In this document: positions 47,606 through 55,335 of the stretch, piece after piece
Position numbering within the stretch: position 1 is the first letter of the stretch
Layout of the letters: each line of letters starts with the position of its first letter
Assembly (NCBI GenBank): GCA_017394805.1
Contig: JAFPXC010000013.1
Coordinates: forward strand, 118,377 to 182,376
From: Clostridia bacterium
GTDB taxonomy: Bacteria > Bacillota > Clostridia > Christensenellales > CAG-1252
DNA length: 64,000 nt
Reading direction: 5' to 3'
Notes under the pieces: generated by a model
What the model was told of the DNA's origin: nothing
What the model saw: only the letters and a program-made list of their open reading frames with translations
The model's database searches: none
Translations under genes and position numbers: made by a program

Positions 47606-48253
47606 ATGATAGAGATTTCCCAACTGAAATTCGACGACAAGGGGCTCATCCCCGCCATCGTGGCCGACGCCGCCACCAAGCGCGTGCTCACGCTTGCCTA
47701 TATGAACGAGGAGAGCCTGCGCATTACGCTCGAGAAAGAACTCACCTGTTTCTATAGCCGTTCGCGTCAGACGCTGTGGCTCAAGGGCGAGACCAGCGGC
47801 AACTACCAACACGTGGTATCCATCACGGCGGACTGCGACAACGACGCTCTGTTGGTACTGGTCAATCCCGACGGCCCCGCCTGCCACACGGGCGCGACGT
47901 CCTGCTTCTTCAACACCCTCTGTGAGAGCGAGACCAACTATTCCTTCTCGTTGGAGACCTTGATGCGGCAGATCGAGGGGCGCAAGACCGAGAAGAAAGA
48001 GGGCTCCTACACGACCTACCTCTTCGAGAAAGGCCGCGACAAGATACTCAAAAAGGTGGGGGAGGAGAGCACCGAGGTTATCATCGCGGGCAAGGCAGAC
48101 GACAAAAAGGAAACCGTGTACGAGATCGCCGACCTCGTCTATCACGTGATGGTTTTGATGGTGGATATGGATATCTCCATTGACGACGTCGTCAAGGAGT
48201 TGGCCTCCCGCCACGTCATCGACAAAAAAGTCAAGCAGGAGAAAATGGTGTGA
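47606..48253 (+). CDS. hisIE: Bifunctional phosphoribosyl-AMP cyclohydrolase / phosphoribosyl-ATP pyrophosphatase
   Basis: 215 residues. The N-terminal HisI domain has [37 protein letters not shown] and the Cys/Asp metal sites [10 protein letters not shown] and [12 protein letters not shown]. The C-terminal HisE domain has [25 protein letters not shown] and [13 protein letters not shown]. It catalyses steps two and three. Its end overlaps the hisK start by 4 nt. Confidence 0.97.
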   Translation: MIEISQLKFDDKGLIPAIVADAATKRVLTLAYMNEESLRITLEKELTCFYSRSRQTLWLKGETSGNYQHVVSITADCDNDALLVLVNPDGPACHTGATSCFFNTLCESETNYSFSLETLMRQIEGRKTEKKEGSYTTYLFEKGRDKILKKVGEESTEVIIAGKADDKKETVYEIADLVYHVMVLMVDMDISIDDVVKELASRHVIDKKVKQEKMV

Positions 48254-48996
48254 TACGGCGCGATTTGCACACCCATACCACCTATAGCGACGGCACGGCT
48301 TCGCCCGCCGAGATGGTGGAGGCCGCTCTCGGCAAAGGCCTTACGGAGATAGGCATATCCGACCACTCGTACACGTCGTTTGACGAGAGTTATTGTATGC
48401 GGCGCGTGGCAGTCCCCGCCTACGTCCGCGAGATAGCCGCCCTCAAAACGGCCTACGCGGGCCGTATCACCGTGCGTTGCGGGGTAGAGCAGGACCTCTA
48501 TTCCGACCAAAGCACAGCCCCCTTCGACTACGCCATCGGCTCGGTCCACTACCTCTACGCGTGCGGCCGCTACTGGCCGCTGGACGAAAGCGCGGAGATG
48601 TTGCAATACCTCTGCCGCACCGCGTTCGGCGGGGATTTCTACGCCCTTGCCGAGGCCTATTTCGCCGAGGTGGCCCGCTTCGCCTCTCGTGCGGACGTGT
48701 CCATCGTGGGGCACTTCGACCTCATCGCCAAGTTCAACGAGGGCGGCGCGTTGTTTGACGAAACGCACCCCCGCTACCTTGCGGCCGCCGAGCGCTCTGT
48801 CGACCTGCTCGCCGCGGCGGGTAAAACCTTCGAAATCAACACGGGCGCCATGGCGCGCGGCTTGCGCACCGTTCCCTATCCCAACGCGCCCTTGCTCGCC
48901 TATATCCGCCGCATCGGCGCGCCCCTCGTCCTTTCGAGCGACGCCCACGCCCCCGCCTTTATCGCCTTCGCCTTCGACCGCTTCCCCGACCTATAA
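48250..48996 (+). CDS. hisK: PHP-family histidinol-phosphatase
   Basis: 248 residues. [54 protein letters not shown] and LSSDAHAPA carry the His/Asp/Glu metal ligands of PHP phosphatases (HisJ/HisK type). It dephosphorylates histidinol phosphate, the step absent from the monofunctional HisB. The GTG start at 48250 has AGGAG 8 nt upstream and overlaps hisIE. It is the last gene of the operon, before a terminator. Confidence 0.92.
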   Translation: MIRRDLHTHTTYSDGTASPAEMVEAALGKGLTEIGISDHSYTSFDESYCMRRVAVPAYVREIAALKTAYAGRITVRCGVEQDLYSDQSTAPFDYAIGSVHYLYACGRYWPLDESAEMLQYLCRTAFGGDFYALAEAYFAEVARFASRADVSIVGHFDLIAKFNEGGALFDETHPRYLAAAERSVDLLAAAGKTFEINTGAMARGLRTVPYPNAPLLAYIRRIGAPLVLSSDAHAPAFIAFAFDRFPDL

Positions 48997-49009
48997 ACAA
49001 AGAATAATC

Positions 49010-49046
49010 AAAAAAGTCCATCAGCTTACCCGATGGACGATTTTTT
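49010..49046 (+). terminator. Terminator of the histidine operon
   Basis: GTCCATC (49016-49022) / GATGGAC (49032-49038), extended by A-T flanks, then TTTTTT. Confidence 0.9.
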
Positions 49047-49056
49047 CCGAAACGCG

Positions 49057-49245
49057 TTACGAGGCCCGCCGTTGCTCGGCTCCGTCGTGGGAAATGCGCT
49101 TGTTTTTGTACAGCATTTCGTCGGCCTGGTCGATATAGGATGAGAGGGACAGTTTCGCGTTTTCACAGCGGGCGTAACCCGCCGAGATGGATACGGTGTA
49201 TGGTTTTCCACTCGTTTTGCACGCTTCGTCGATGGCGGTATCTTG
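49057..49245 (-). pseudogene. Remnant of a GGDEF (diguanylate cyclase) C-terminus
   Basis: Translating the minus strand to a stop at 49057-49059 gives an end typical of GGDEF domains: TVSISAGYA, then SYIDQADEMLYKNKR. The frame upstream breaks down at about 49245 and no GG(D/E)EF motif is present. This is a decayed fragment of a c-di-GMP synthase gene. Confidence 0.6.
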
Positions 49246-49336
49246 ACGGGCACCCGATCGGAGAGCGCCGCCTTTCTTTGTAAGTCAAGCCGCTATAGCG
49301 CCCGCTTCTAGCGGGAACGAGGCTCTTTTTGTCGTC

Positions 49337-49507
49337 CTAATCGTTCGTTTTCTCGCGCGTGACGCGGACGCTTATTTCGGGCGTACCGTACGCGGGATTA
49401 AACAATTTCGCCACGTTGGTTTCGTACCACGCCTTGATTTCCTCGTCCGACAGTTCGCACACGTCCCCTTTCGTTTGAATGACAATCTCGATCGTTTGTT
49501 TTTCCAT
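49337..49507 (-). CDS. Small hypothetical protein
   Basis: 56 residues (starts MEKQTIEIVIQTKGD, ends VRVTREKTND), acidic, one predicted beta-alpha-beta-like unit, no membrane segment. The ATG at 49507 follows AAGGAG at good spacing; a longer frame to 49555 would start inside the dispersed repeat. Directly upstream is the repeat copy at 49524-49666, which may carry its promoter. Family unknown. Confidence 0.6.
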   Translation of the reverse strand: MEKQTIEIVIQTKGDVCELSDEEIKAWYETNVAKLFNPAYGTPEISVRVTREKTND

Positions 49508-49523
49508 ACTTCGTTCTCCTTTT

Positions 49524-49666
49524 CTCTGCGACCACGCGAACGTCCATTCTCCCAAATGGCATCTATATTATATATAGATGATTGCCCCGTTCCTTGCGTT
49601 CGGTTGCAATGTCGCGCAAGCATTATGCAAAACCTCGTGCTTACGCGTTCGCTTCTTCTATCATAC
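49524..49666 (-). repeat. Dispersed repeat with hairpin, copy 2
   Basis: Inverted relative to copy 1 at 35717-35873. It keeps the blocks AAGCACGAG, TTTTGCATAATGCTTGCGC, GCAACCGAACGCA, a CCATT-TGGGAG-AATGG hairpin and CGTTCG. It also contains a CATCTATAT/ATATAGATG palindrome (49559-49579) absent from copy 1. It ends just before the ribosome binding site of the small gene at 49507. Confidence 0.65.
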
Positions 49667-49777
49667 CCCAACCTCTCCCGAATGTCAATATTTCCTTCCC
49701 CACCGCCTCCACATTTCCCACCGAATCTATCAAATCATAATGGTATAAAGAATCGTCCGATAACCGAACGATTCTTT

Positions 49778-50078
49778 GGTGACCCCACCGAGGTTCGGAC
49801 GAGGGTGGTCTATTGCTCGGAGCGTAGCGGTCTATTGCCCTTTAGGCGCAATGGCGCAACCGTCGTGTTCACGGCGGGCGCGGAGAGTTCGAACCGCTTG
49901 GGGCAATCAAAAAGCAGGCCATAAAGACCTGCTTTTTTGGGTGACCCCACCGAGGTTTGGACGAGGGTGGTCTATTGCCCAGAGCGTAGTGATGGCGCAA
50001 CCGTCGTGTTCACGGCGGGCGCGGAGAGTTCGAACCGCTTGGGGGCAACAAAAAAGCAGGCCATAAAGACCTGCTTTT
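49778..50078 (-). repeat. Two tandem units carrying truncated tRNA-Glu 3' ends and terminators
   Basis: Units at about 49778-49937 and 49938-50078 each begin with the 3' end of tRNA-Glu (plus-strand GGTGACCCCACCGAGGTT). They continue with a shared segment (GGACGAGGGTGGTCTATTGC, later CACGGCGGGCGCGGAGAG) and end in AAAAAGCAGG...CCTGCTTTTT hairpins (49909-49937, 50051-50079). Read on the minus strand, the intact tRNA-Glu and its terminator come first. No complete second tRNA can be folded. Confidence 0.7.
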
Positions 50079-50153
50079 TGGTGACCCCACCGAGGTTCGA
50101 ACTCGGGTGACCGCCGTGAAAGGGCGGTGTCTTAACCACTTGACCATGGGGCC
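50079..50153 (-). tRNA. tRNA-Glu (UUC)
   Basis: 75 nt on the minus strand with encoded CCA. Acceptor GGCCCCA/TGGGGTC, anticodon arm CCGCC-CTTTCAC-GGCGG gives UUC, T-arm GAGTTCGAACCTC. A terminator hairpin follows at 50051-50079. It is transcribed behind tRNA-Met. Confidence 0.95.
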
Positions 50154-50215
50154 TCGGGTGTTTGTACCCAATCGTACAAACTATAAGCGCGGCTCGAGGG
50201 CACACTTGTTTTCTT

Positions 50216-50292
50216 TGGTAGCGGCGGTCAGATTCGAACCAACGACCTGCCGGGTATGAACCGGCCGCTCTAACCAACTAAGCTACGCCGCC
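50216..50292 (-). tRNA. tRNA-Met (CAU)
   Basis: 77 nt on the minus strand. Acceptor GGCGGCG with CGCCGCT, anticodon arm CCGGTTCATACCCGG (CAU), T-loop GGTTCGAATC, CCA encoded. The features fit an elongator tRNA-Met; a CAU Ile tRNA (lysidine type) cannot be fully excluded. Confidence 0.92.
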
Positions 50293-50307
50293 ACATAATG
50301 CCTTTGT

Positions 50308-50336
50308 ATTTTACCCTTTATTTGCCCTTTTGTCAA
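50308..50336 (-). promoter_or_regulatory. Promoter of the tRNA-Met/tRNA-Glu unit
   Basis: Minus strand TTGACA (plus 50331-50336), 17-bp spacer, TAAAAT (plus 50308-50313), 16 bp before tRNA-Met. Confidence 0.8.
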
Positions 50337-50406
50337 CAAAAATTGCGCATATTTTTTTGAAAATGATTTCTTGCGTACCTTTGCGCGTTTCCATTCTCTT
50401 TGGGCT

Positions 50407-50422
50407 AAACTATATATAGTTT
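50407..50422. promoter_or_regulatory. Perfect 16-bp palindrome between divergent tRNA units
   Basis: AAACTATATATAGTTT is self-complementary. It lies between the tRNA-Met promoter and the tRNA-Val promoter. It may be a protein-binding site; no partner is evident. Confidence 0.35.
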
Positions 50423-50489
50423 GTATGCGCACATAATGCAACCCCCGCAGCCATATTTATGCGCCGCCCGCAAACGCCCAAAAAAACGC

Positions 50490-50518
50490 TTGACTTTATC
50501 GTTGCGAGGGTATATAAT
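50490..50518 (+). promoter_or_regulatory. Promoter of tRNA-Val
   Basis: TTGACT (50490-50495), 17-bp spacer, TATAAT (50513-50518), 17 bp before the tRNA. Confidence 0.8.
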
Positions 50519-50535
50519 GCAAACACCGAATATAT

Positions 50536-50611
50536 GGAAGCATAGCCCAGCTGGTAGAGCGCTACCCTTACAAGGTAGATGTCACAGGTTCGAGCCCTGT
50601 TGTTTCCACCA
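50536..50611 (+). tRNA. tRNA-Val (UAC), possible prophage attachment site
   Basis: 76 nt. GGAAGCA pairs with the TGTTTCC side of the acceptor, anticodon arm CTACC-CTTACAA-GGTAG (UAC), T-arm ACAGGTTCGAGCCCTGT, CCA encoded. It is the last host gene before the integrase side of the prophage, so its 3' end is the likely attL. The matching attR would lie outside the window. Confidence 0.95.
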
Positions 50612-50617
50612 ACCACC

Positions 50618-50646
50618 AAAAACGCCCCGAAACGAGGCGTTTTTCT
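50618..50646 (+). terminator. Terminator of tRNA-Val
   Basis: AAAAACGCC (50618-50626) / GGCGTTTTT (50636-50644), followed by further Ts. Confidence 0.85.
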
Positions 50647-50719
50647 CATTTTTTGGACTTTTTTCACAATATTTTTGAATACTTTTGCTTATTTGTGTGA
50701 CATAAATTGTGACATAAAA

Positions 50720-51469
50720 TCATCGTTTTATTATGAGATAGTTTGATTCTATTAATTCAGATACAATCTCGTAGTATTTTTTCTCCGGGATTTTGCATTT
50801 TATTCCAGTTGCGAATGGGCAATTCCAACTTATATTTTTACAATTCCGATTCCTAATCCGTTTTGGTAGACATCCACCATTTTTAACTGTGTCGATAATG
50901 CAGCGCTTTACACTCATTAATTCATCGCGAGGGGAAACGGCCGCTGTGATACCCGCAATCATTGTTATTGGCGCAAAACCAAGTGTAATTGATAACGTAA
51001 TGTCCAATGCAACACATGCGATAATAAAGGCAAAAGTTGTATACTTCCTAAAATATATTTTTTTCTTATTAATTTCTACGAGAGGTATATTGTCATGAGC
51101 TTTTGCGGAATCAGAATGAGAATAAACATTGGCATAAGGTGCCGGTTCTATGTTAATACCCATTTCTTGGCCATCGTCTTCTATACTCCTCCCTTTTACG
51201 GAGACAACTGTGGACGGTTTAGCCGCGTACTTAATTCTGATCATATTCCGCTTCCGCGCGACTCGTTTTCTGTAAATATAAGTTTTCCCCATGCGAGCAC
51301 GAGCCCGTGAATGTAAGTTAACTCGCGAGAGTTTGCGACTACCGAGACCTCTATTAGTTACAGCAGGTATGCTTATAAATTCATTATAAAAGAATTTTAT
51401 TGCATCTTCTTTCGACATGTATTGGACTAATTGCGTGATTATTTCCTCTCTTGTGCCTTGAAATTCCAT
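50720..51469 (-). CDS. Prophage-encoded membrane protein, unknown function
   Basis: 249 residues: an N-terminal region (EEIITQLVQYMSKEDAIKFFYNEF), a very basic stretch (SRARARMGKTYIYRKRVARKRNM), then one hydrophobic hairpin (FAFIIACVALDITLSITLGFAPITMIAGITAAV), then a Cys-containing basic tail. AGGAGG precedes the ATG. It is the outermost gene of the prophage, 11 nt after the integrase stop on the same strand. That is a typical place for lysogenic-conversion or superinfection-exclusion genes. The family is not recognised. It is AT-richer than the neighbouring integrase. Confidence 0.6.
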   Translation of the reverse strand: MEFQGTREEIITQLVQYMSKEDAIKFFYNEFISIPAVTNRGLGSRKLSRVNLHSRARARMGKTYIYRKRVARKRNMIRIKYAAKPSTVVSVKGRSIEDDGQEMGINIEPAPYANVYSHSDSAKAHDNIPLVEINKKKIYFRKYTTFAFIIACVALDITLSITLGFAPITMIAGITAAVSPRDELMSVKRCIIDTVKNGGCLPKRIRNRNCKNISWNCPFATGIKCKIPEKKYYEIVSELIESNYLIIKR

Positions 51470-51480
51470 GGCTATTCCTC

Positions 51481-52608
51481 CTAATCTAATAGTTTAATAA
51501 TGGCATCTTTGTCGGATGCCCACATGTGGCCGTAGGTCTTGAGCACCTGTTCGGGCGTGTCGCCGATCAGGCTGGCGATTACCGTGTAATTGCCGCCAAC
51601 GTGAATGCACATGGATACAAAAGAGTGCCGGAGTCCGTGTATTTTTATTGCTTTTACGCCGGCCGCGGCGGTGTATCGGGCGAACTTGCGGCGCACGGTT
51701 TCGGCCGGCAAGGGGCGCGCCCCGCCAAAGAGAAACGGCCCCTCCGGCGCCACCTTAGTGATATATTCATCGAGGGCGCGGCGGGCAGGATCCGCGAGAG
51801 GAATGGTGTGGTCGGTTTCGGTCTTATTGCTGGTCACCTTCCACGCGGCGTCGTCGGTGGTCTTGGTGGTCACCGTCTTATTGATGCGCAGAGAGGATCC
51901 ATCGTAGTCCTCTGGGCGCAACGCGAACGCCTCGCCTTTGCGGATGCCGGTGTAGAATAGCAGCGTGAACAGGGCGCGATAGACGTCGTCATCCACGACG
52001 TCGATAAACTGCATAAACTCGTCGCGCTCCCAAAACTCGATTTTTGGGCCTGCGAGCGACTTTTGGACGGTGCGAGGCATTGTCACGCGGGCAAACGGAT
52101 TACGCGCGTTGTAGCGCAAAGCCGCCCACGCAAAAAAGGTCTTGAAGCGCTTTTGAATGCGTAGCACATACCCACGCGCGTATAATTGCCCATTCGACTT
52201 GCGCCGCGCCAACATTCCGTCCTGCCACCTGTATAGATCTCCCTCGGTGATAGAATCGAGCGCCCGGCCTGCGAACGCGGGCAAAACAAAGTTGCGCATG
52301 GCGCCCTCGACCGTCACAAGCGAGGACTCTTTGGTGCTGGCGGTCAGGTAGGTTATATAGTCCCGATAGGCGTCATCGAATAGCACCCGCTTTTTTGCGA
52401 CCTCAAGATTGGCCGGTTGCTCGGTACATTGCGTTGTGACGAACTGCCGATAGGCCTTCGCGGCGAGCTTTGGTGTCTCGTAGCCGCAAAGCGTTTTTTG
52501 GTGCTGCACCCCGCGCTCGTCCACCACGCGAAATACGACGTCGTAGACCTCGCCCTTCTTGGTAGTGCGCTTGCGCGTGGAGAACTTGGTAGATTTGATA
52601 TAATACAT
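51481..52608 (-). CDS. int: Tyrosine recombinase / phage integrase
   Basis: 375 residues: an AP2-like arm-binding N-terminus (YYIKSTKFSTRKRTTKKGE), a SAM-like core-binding domain, and the catalytic domain. Catalytic Arg is at about 223 (TGIRKGEA), His/Arg at about 324/327 (HGLRHSF), and Tyr at about 359 (KTYGHMW). The start at 52608 follows a GGGGG-rich site; an extension to 52647 is possible. It integrates and excises the prophage; the nearest plausible target is tRNA-Val. Bases 52609-52707 hold only AT-rich sequence with TGTACA-like repeats. Confidence 0.93.
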   Translation of the reverse strand: MYYIKSTKFSTRKRTTKKGEVYDVVFRVVDERGVQHQKTLCGYETPKLAAKAYRQFVTTQCTEQPANLEVAKKRVLFDDAYRDYITYLTASTKESSLVTVEGAMRNFVLPAFAGRALDSITEGDLYRWQDGMLARRKSNGQLYARGYVLRIQKRFKTFFAWAALRYNARNPFARVTMPRTVQKSLAGPKIEFWERDEFMQFIDVVDDDVYRALFTLLFYTGIRKGEAFALRPEDYDGSSLRINKTVTTKTTDDAAWKVTSNKTETDHTIPLADPARRALDEYITKVAPEGPFLFGGARPLPAETVRRKFARYTAAAGVKAIKIHGLRHSFVSMCIHVGGNYTVIASLIGDTPEQVLKTYGHMWASDKDAIIKLLD

Positions 52609-52707
52609 ACTGCCCCCGCAACGTGCATCTTTCGTTGAAAAATGCACGAAATCAATTAAAAATGTACAATATCAACCGAATATATGTACATTTGCGACCG
52701 AAAAATG

Positions 52708-54057
52708 CTAAAAAGCAATACCGTCTTTACAGTAGCGCTTTATCGATTTTTCCATAGCGTCGGGTATTTCGGTTAATAGTTCACGCAACTGTTCGACGGC
52801 CCTTTTGTATTCCTCAACGATGTATCTTTGATATAAGATCAAATCATCGGGCGTAAGGAGTTCGATATGATAATTGTGCGTGAGCCTTATAATTGGAGCA
52901 GTTGGAATGATTGACAAGAAATTCGATCCATCGCCCTTGCCAACTATAAAGACCTTTTTCGTCGTGAACTCTATACGGAGCACTTGATAGTAAAACCGCA
53001 AATCAAGGTGTTTTTCGTCGGCAAAAAACCTCAGGTATTCTGTATCTAATTTTGCCTCCTGTATTAGCGCGAATAATCTCTCTGCGTATTCGTATTGTAG
53101 GGCTGACATTTTGTTTTCAGGAAGTGGAAGTTGCGACCTCACCTGACTATCTTTTAGTAAATCAAAGAATGTCACCTCACTAAGGATGGTTAAATCCTGC
53201 CCGGCAAGGATATAAGCCTCTGCTTTCTTTTGTTTTGAACTCTTGGCACCTTTCAGTGAGGCATTGTACTCCGTATTGCCTAAAATCAAAAAATTGGTAG
53301 TTTTTGTCACGCCGTCCGCGTTGATGCCGCCGACATCGGCAACCAACTGCATCGCCTCTCGTCGAGGGATAGATAAGGCTCCAGTGAAAACGCACACTTT
53401 CCCGAATAGCGGGTGCTCCTCGTCAAACTCTGATACCGAGGCGGCAATATCGGTCGCCTTTAATCCCGTTTTTGTTTTGCGTTTTGTTGCAAGATCTATA
53501 TTGTCCGCCGCTATCCTCTCTTTGATTCGCTCGTAAAGCGCAGCGGTTGCATTGCAATCTGCCTCCGCGCGATGCGCAGGTCTACTTGTGATTCCGAGGA
53601 CATCCACCATAGTGGCGAGCCTATGATTAGGCATATTGGGGAATACTCGACGACCAAGTCTCATTGTGTCGATGAAATTATTATAGAATCCGCCAAGCCC
53701 AATTCGTTCTGCTTCGTCATATAAAAAATTGACATCAAAATTAATGTTATGCCCAACGAGAACGGCATCGCCAACGAATGCCAGCAGTGATGACAAAACC
53801 TCCTCAATGTCAGGTGCAATAGACACCATTTCATTTGTAATCCCAGTCAGTTCAACAATAAAATCATCAAGTTCACGATGCGGATTAACCAAACTCTTAT
53901 AACTGTCTACACGCTCCCCGGAAACGAAACGCACCGCGCAAACCTCGATGATGGAATCCCATCGCGTATCAAGACCGGTTGTTTCTATGTCTATCACTAC
54001 ATATTTATCCACGCATGCAAGCATGCTCTCGCCTTTTTGTAATCTTAGTTTTGCCAT
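52708..54057 (-). CDS. DEDDh 3'-5' exonuclease with BRCT domain
   Basis: 449 residues. The N-terminal DnaQ/epsilon-like exonuclease has YVVIDIETTGLD (DxE), GHNINFDVNFL, and HRAEADCNATAALY (His/Asp). A BRCT domain at about 215-305 (LFGKVCVFTGALSIPRREAMQLVADVGG, KTTNFLILGN) follows, then about 140 residues without known motifs. A DnaQ-BRCT arrangement is known from chromosomal DNA pol III-like exonucleases in Bacillota. Here it lies between repressor and integrase in a lysogeny module, where accessory or defence genes are common. Confidence 0.82.
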   Translation of the reverse strand: MAKLRLQKGESMLACVDKYVVIDIETTGLDTRWDSIIEVCAVRFVSGERVDSYKSLVNPHRELDDFIVELTGITNEMVSIAPDIEEVLSSLLAFVGDAVLVGHNINFDVNFLYDEAERIGLGGFYNNFIDTMRLGRRVFPNMPNHRLATMVDVLGITSRPAHRAEADCNATAALYERIKERIAADNIDLATKRKTKTGLKATDIAASVSEFDEEHPLFGKVCVFTGALSIPRREAMQLVADVGGINADGVTKTTNFLILGNTEYNASLKGAKSSKQKKAEAYILAGQDLTILSEVTFFDLLKDSQVRSQLPLPENKMSALQYEYAERLFALIQEAKLDTEYLRFFADEKHLDLRFYYQVLRIEFTTKKVFIVGKGDGSNFLSIIPTAPIIRLTHNYHIELLTPDDLILYQRYIVEEYKRAVEQLRELLTEIPDAMEKSIKRYCKDGIAF

Positions 54058-54068
54058 ATATCACCCCA

Positions 54069-54440
54069 TTATTCCTCAAGAAGCGAATATGCTTTTGCAA
54101 GCAATTCTGCTTTTTTACGAGTATCGAGTTTTTCGCAAACCCTCAATAATTCCGCCTCTATTTCGGACAGCTCCCGCGTATGAGAACTATCATTCGTGAT
54201 GGTCACCGTGCTATGGTTTATCCCTTGCACAATGTTGTTGCCTTGCGCGGCTGTTCCGCCGTAAAAGAAGGAAACATCCACGCCAAAATAATCGGCCACT
54301 GCTCTTACGATACCCGGCCGCGGATTTGCCCCGGCCTTCCAGCGCGTGACATTGCTTTGACTGCATCCCAACTCATTCGTGAGCTGCGTTACCGATATCC
54401 CCTTTTGATCGCATAGCATTTTTAGTTTTTCGTAGAACAT
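54069..54440 (-). CDS. Phage repressor (XRE family)
   Basis: 123 residues: an N-terminal HTH (FYEKLKMLCDQKGISVTQLTNELGCSQSNVTRWKAGANPRPGIVRAVADYFGVDVSFFYGG), a linker, and a C-terminal helical region (SEIEAELLRVCEKLDTRKKAELLAKAYSLLEE) likely for oligomerisation. It has no LexA-type peptidase. The ATG at 54440 follows GGAGG; the longer frame to 54653 covers the operator region. It is the lysogeny repressor by position, divergent from the early genes, with ACTAAA-type palindromes over both promoters. Confidence 0.85.
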   Translation of the reverse strand: MFYEKLKMLCDQKGISVTQLTNELGCSQSNVTRWKAGANPRPGIVRAVADYFGVDVSFFYGGTAAQGNNIVQGINHSTVTITNDSSHTRELSEIEAELLRVCEKLDTRKKAELLAKAYSLLEE

Positions 54441-54483
54441 AGGCGCCTCCAAGAAAAAATTGCGAAAAATGAGAACAAAAGGG

Positions 54484-54608
54484 TTGACAACGGCACTAAA
54501 CGGTAGTACAATCAAGACAAATCGAGCCAACGCAAGGCAACGGCTTGAAAACACGCATTCGCTCCACTTTTCTTTTTTTAGTATATCACTAAAAGGAACT
54601 AAAAGCAA
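54484..54608. promoter_or_regulatory. Lysogeny/early switch: divergent promoters with shared operators
   Basis: Rightward promoter: TTGACA (54484-54489), 17 bp, TACAAT (54507-54512). Leftward repressor promoter (minus strand): TTGCTT (plus 54603-54608), 17 bp, TATACT (plus 54580-54585). A palindrome ACTA-AACGG-TAGT (54495-54507) lies in the rightward spacer. TTTTAGT-ATATC-ACTAAAA (54576-54594) covers the leftward -10. An extra ACTAAAA half-site begins at 54598. Confidence 0.7.
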
Positions 54609-54646
54609 GTGGGGGGCGCTAAAAATCATTAAAAAGGGAGGGCGAA

Positions 54647-54811
54647 ATGACAAAGTATTACACCTGCGAGGAAGTGGCCGAAATGTACAAGGTAGCAGTC
54701 AAAACAGTTTGGAAGTGGATCCGAGAGGGGAAACTGAAGGCCATTCGCATTGACCGCTACTACCGTGTTCGTCAAGAGGATATCGATGCCTTTGAGCATC
54801 GCGCTGTTTAA
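54647..54811 (+). CDS. Small helix-turn-helix protein, excisionase-like (HTH_17)
   Basis: 54 residues (starts MTKYYTCEEVAEMYKVAVKT, then WKWIREGKLKAIRIDRYYRV). This is a MerR/excisionase-type winged helix covering the whole protein. GGGAGGGCG precedes the ATG. As first gene of the rightward early operon it may be the excisionase or an early regulator. The next gene follows after 13 nt with AAGGAGG. Confidence 0.8.
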   Translation: MTKYYTCEEVAEMYKVAVKTVWKWIREGKLKAIRIDRYYRVRQEDIDAFEHRAV

Positions 54812-54824
54812 CAAGGAGGACACT

Positions 54825-55139
54825 ATGGCCAAGAAATCAACCGAAACAGCCGCCGGCATGGACATTGTAACGGTCAACGACCTGATGGAGCAACTGGGCG
54901 TGTGCTACAACACCGCCGCCGAAAAGATGGGCAACTACAAGCGCGCACTCCAAAAAGAGGGGCGCGACGTCAGCAACATGGCGGGGGCCATCACCATTGG
55001 CGACTACTGCCACGCTACCGGTATCACCGTGCCGGAGCTCATTCAATGGCGCGAGTATCAGCAACTACTGCGCGAACGCGAGCGCCAAAATCAAGACGCC
55101 ATCGGCGTCAGGGCGCCATCGACAGGAGGTGCGACGTGA
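54825..55139 (+). CDS. Phage early protein, unknown function
   Basis: 104 residues. The middle (TVNDLMEQLGVCYNTAAEKMGNYKRALQKEG) looks like a helix-turn-helix DNA-binding unit, and a Glu/Arg/Gln-rich helix ends the protein. ATG 54825 follows AAGGAGG. Its stop overlaps the GTG start of the next gene. A regulatory or DNA-binding role is possible but not proved. Confidence 0.65.
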   Translation: MAKKSTETAAGMDIVTVNDLMEQLGVCYNTAAEKMGNYKRALQKEGRDVSNMAGAITIGDYCHATGITVPELIQWREYQQLLRERERQNQDAIGVRAPSTGGAT

Positions 55140-55333
55140 GGTATTGGGTGATAAAGAAACGCACCGACGGGTATAGTGCAACATTTTTAGTTGCTCGCGG
55201 CGGCACCGTCGGCACCGGAGTCGCGTACGAATATACCTTGTCGCCCACGTTGCGCAGTGCAATCGCATACGCAAAACGCGGCGGTCTGATGGGAATACAC
55301 CACGGCGAGATACTCGTGGACAAGGAGGCGTAG
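55136..55333 (+). CDS. Small phage protein, unknown function
   Basis: 65 residues (starts MRYWVIKKRTDGYSATFLV), beta-rich, with Gly and basic residues. The GTG start at 55136 follows AGGAGG and overlaps the previous stop (GTGA). The stop lies 2 nt before the next ATG. Family not recognised. Confidence 0.6.
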   Translation: MRYWVIKKRTDGYSATFLVARGGTVGTGVAYEYTLSPTLRSAIAYAKRGGLMGIHHGEILVDKEA

Positions 55334-55335
55334 CA

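Noticed and set aside
49475..50277. Several 85-149-codon frames around the tRNA genes
   Set aside because: They are translations of tRNA genes, tRNA fragments and terminators, a common false gene type.
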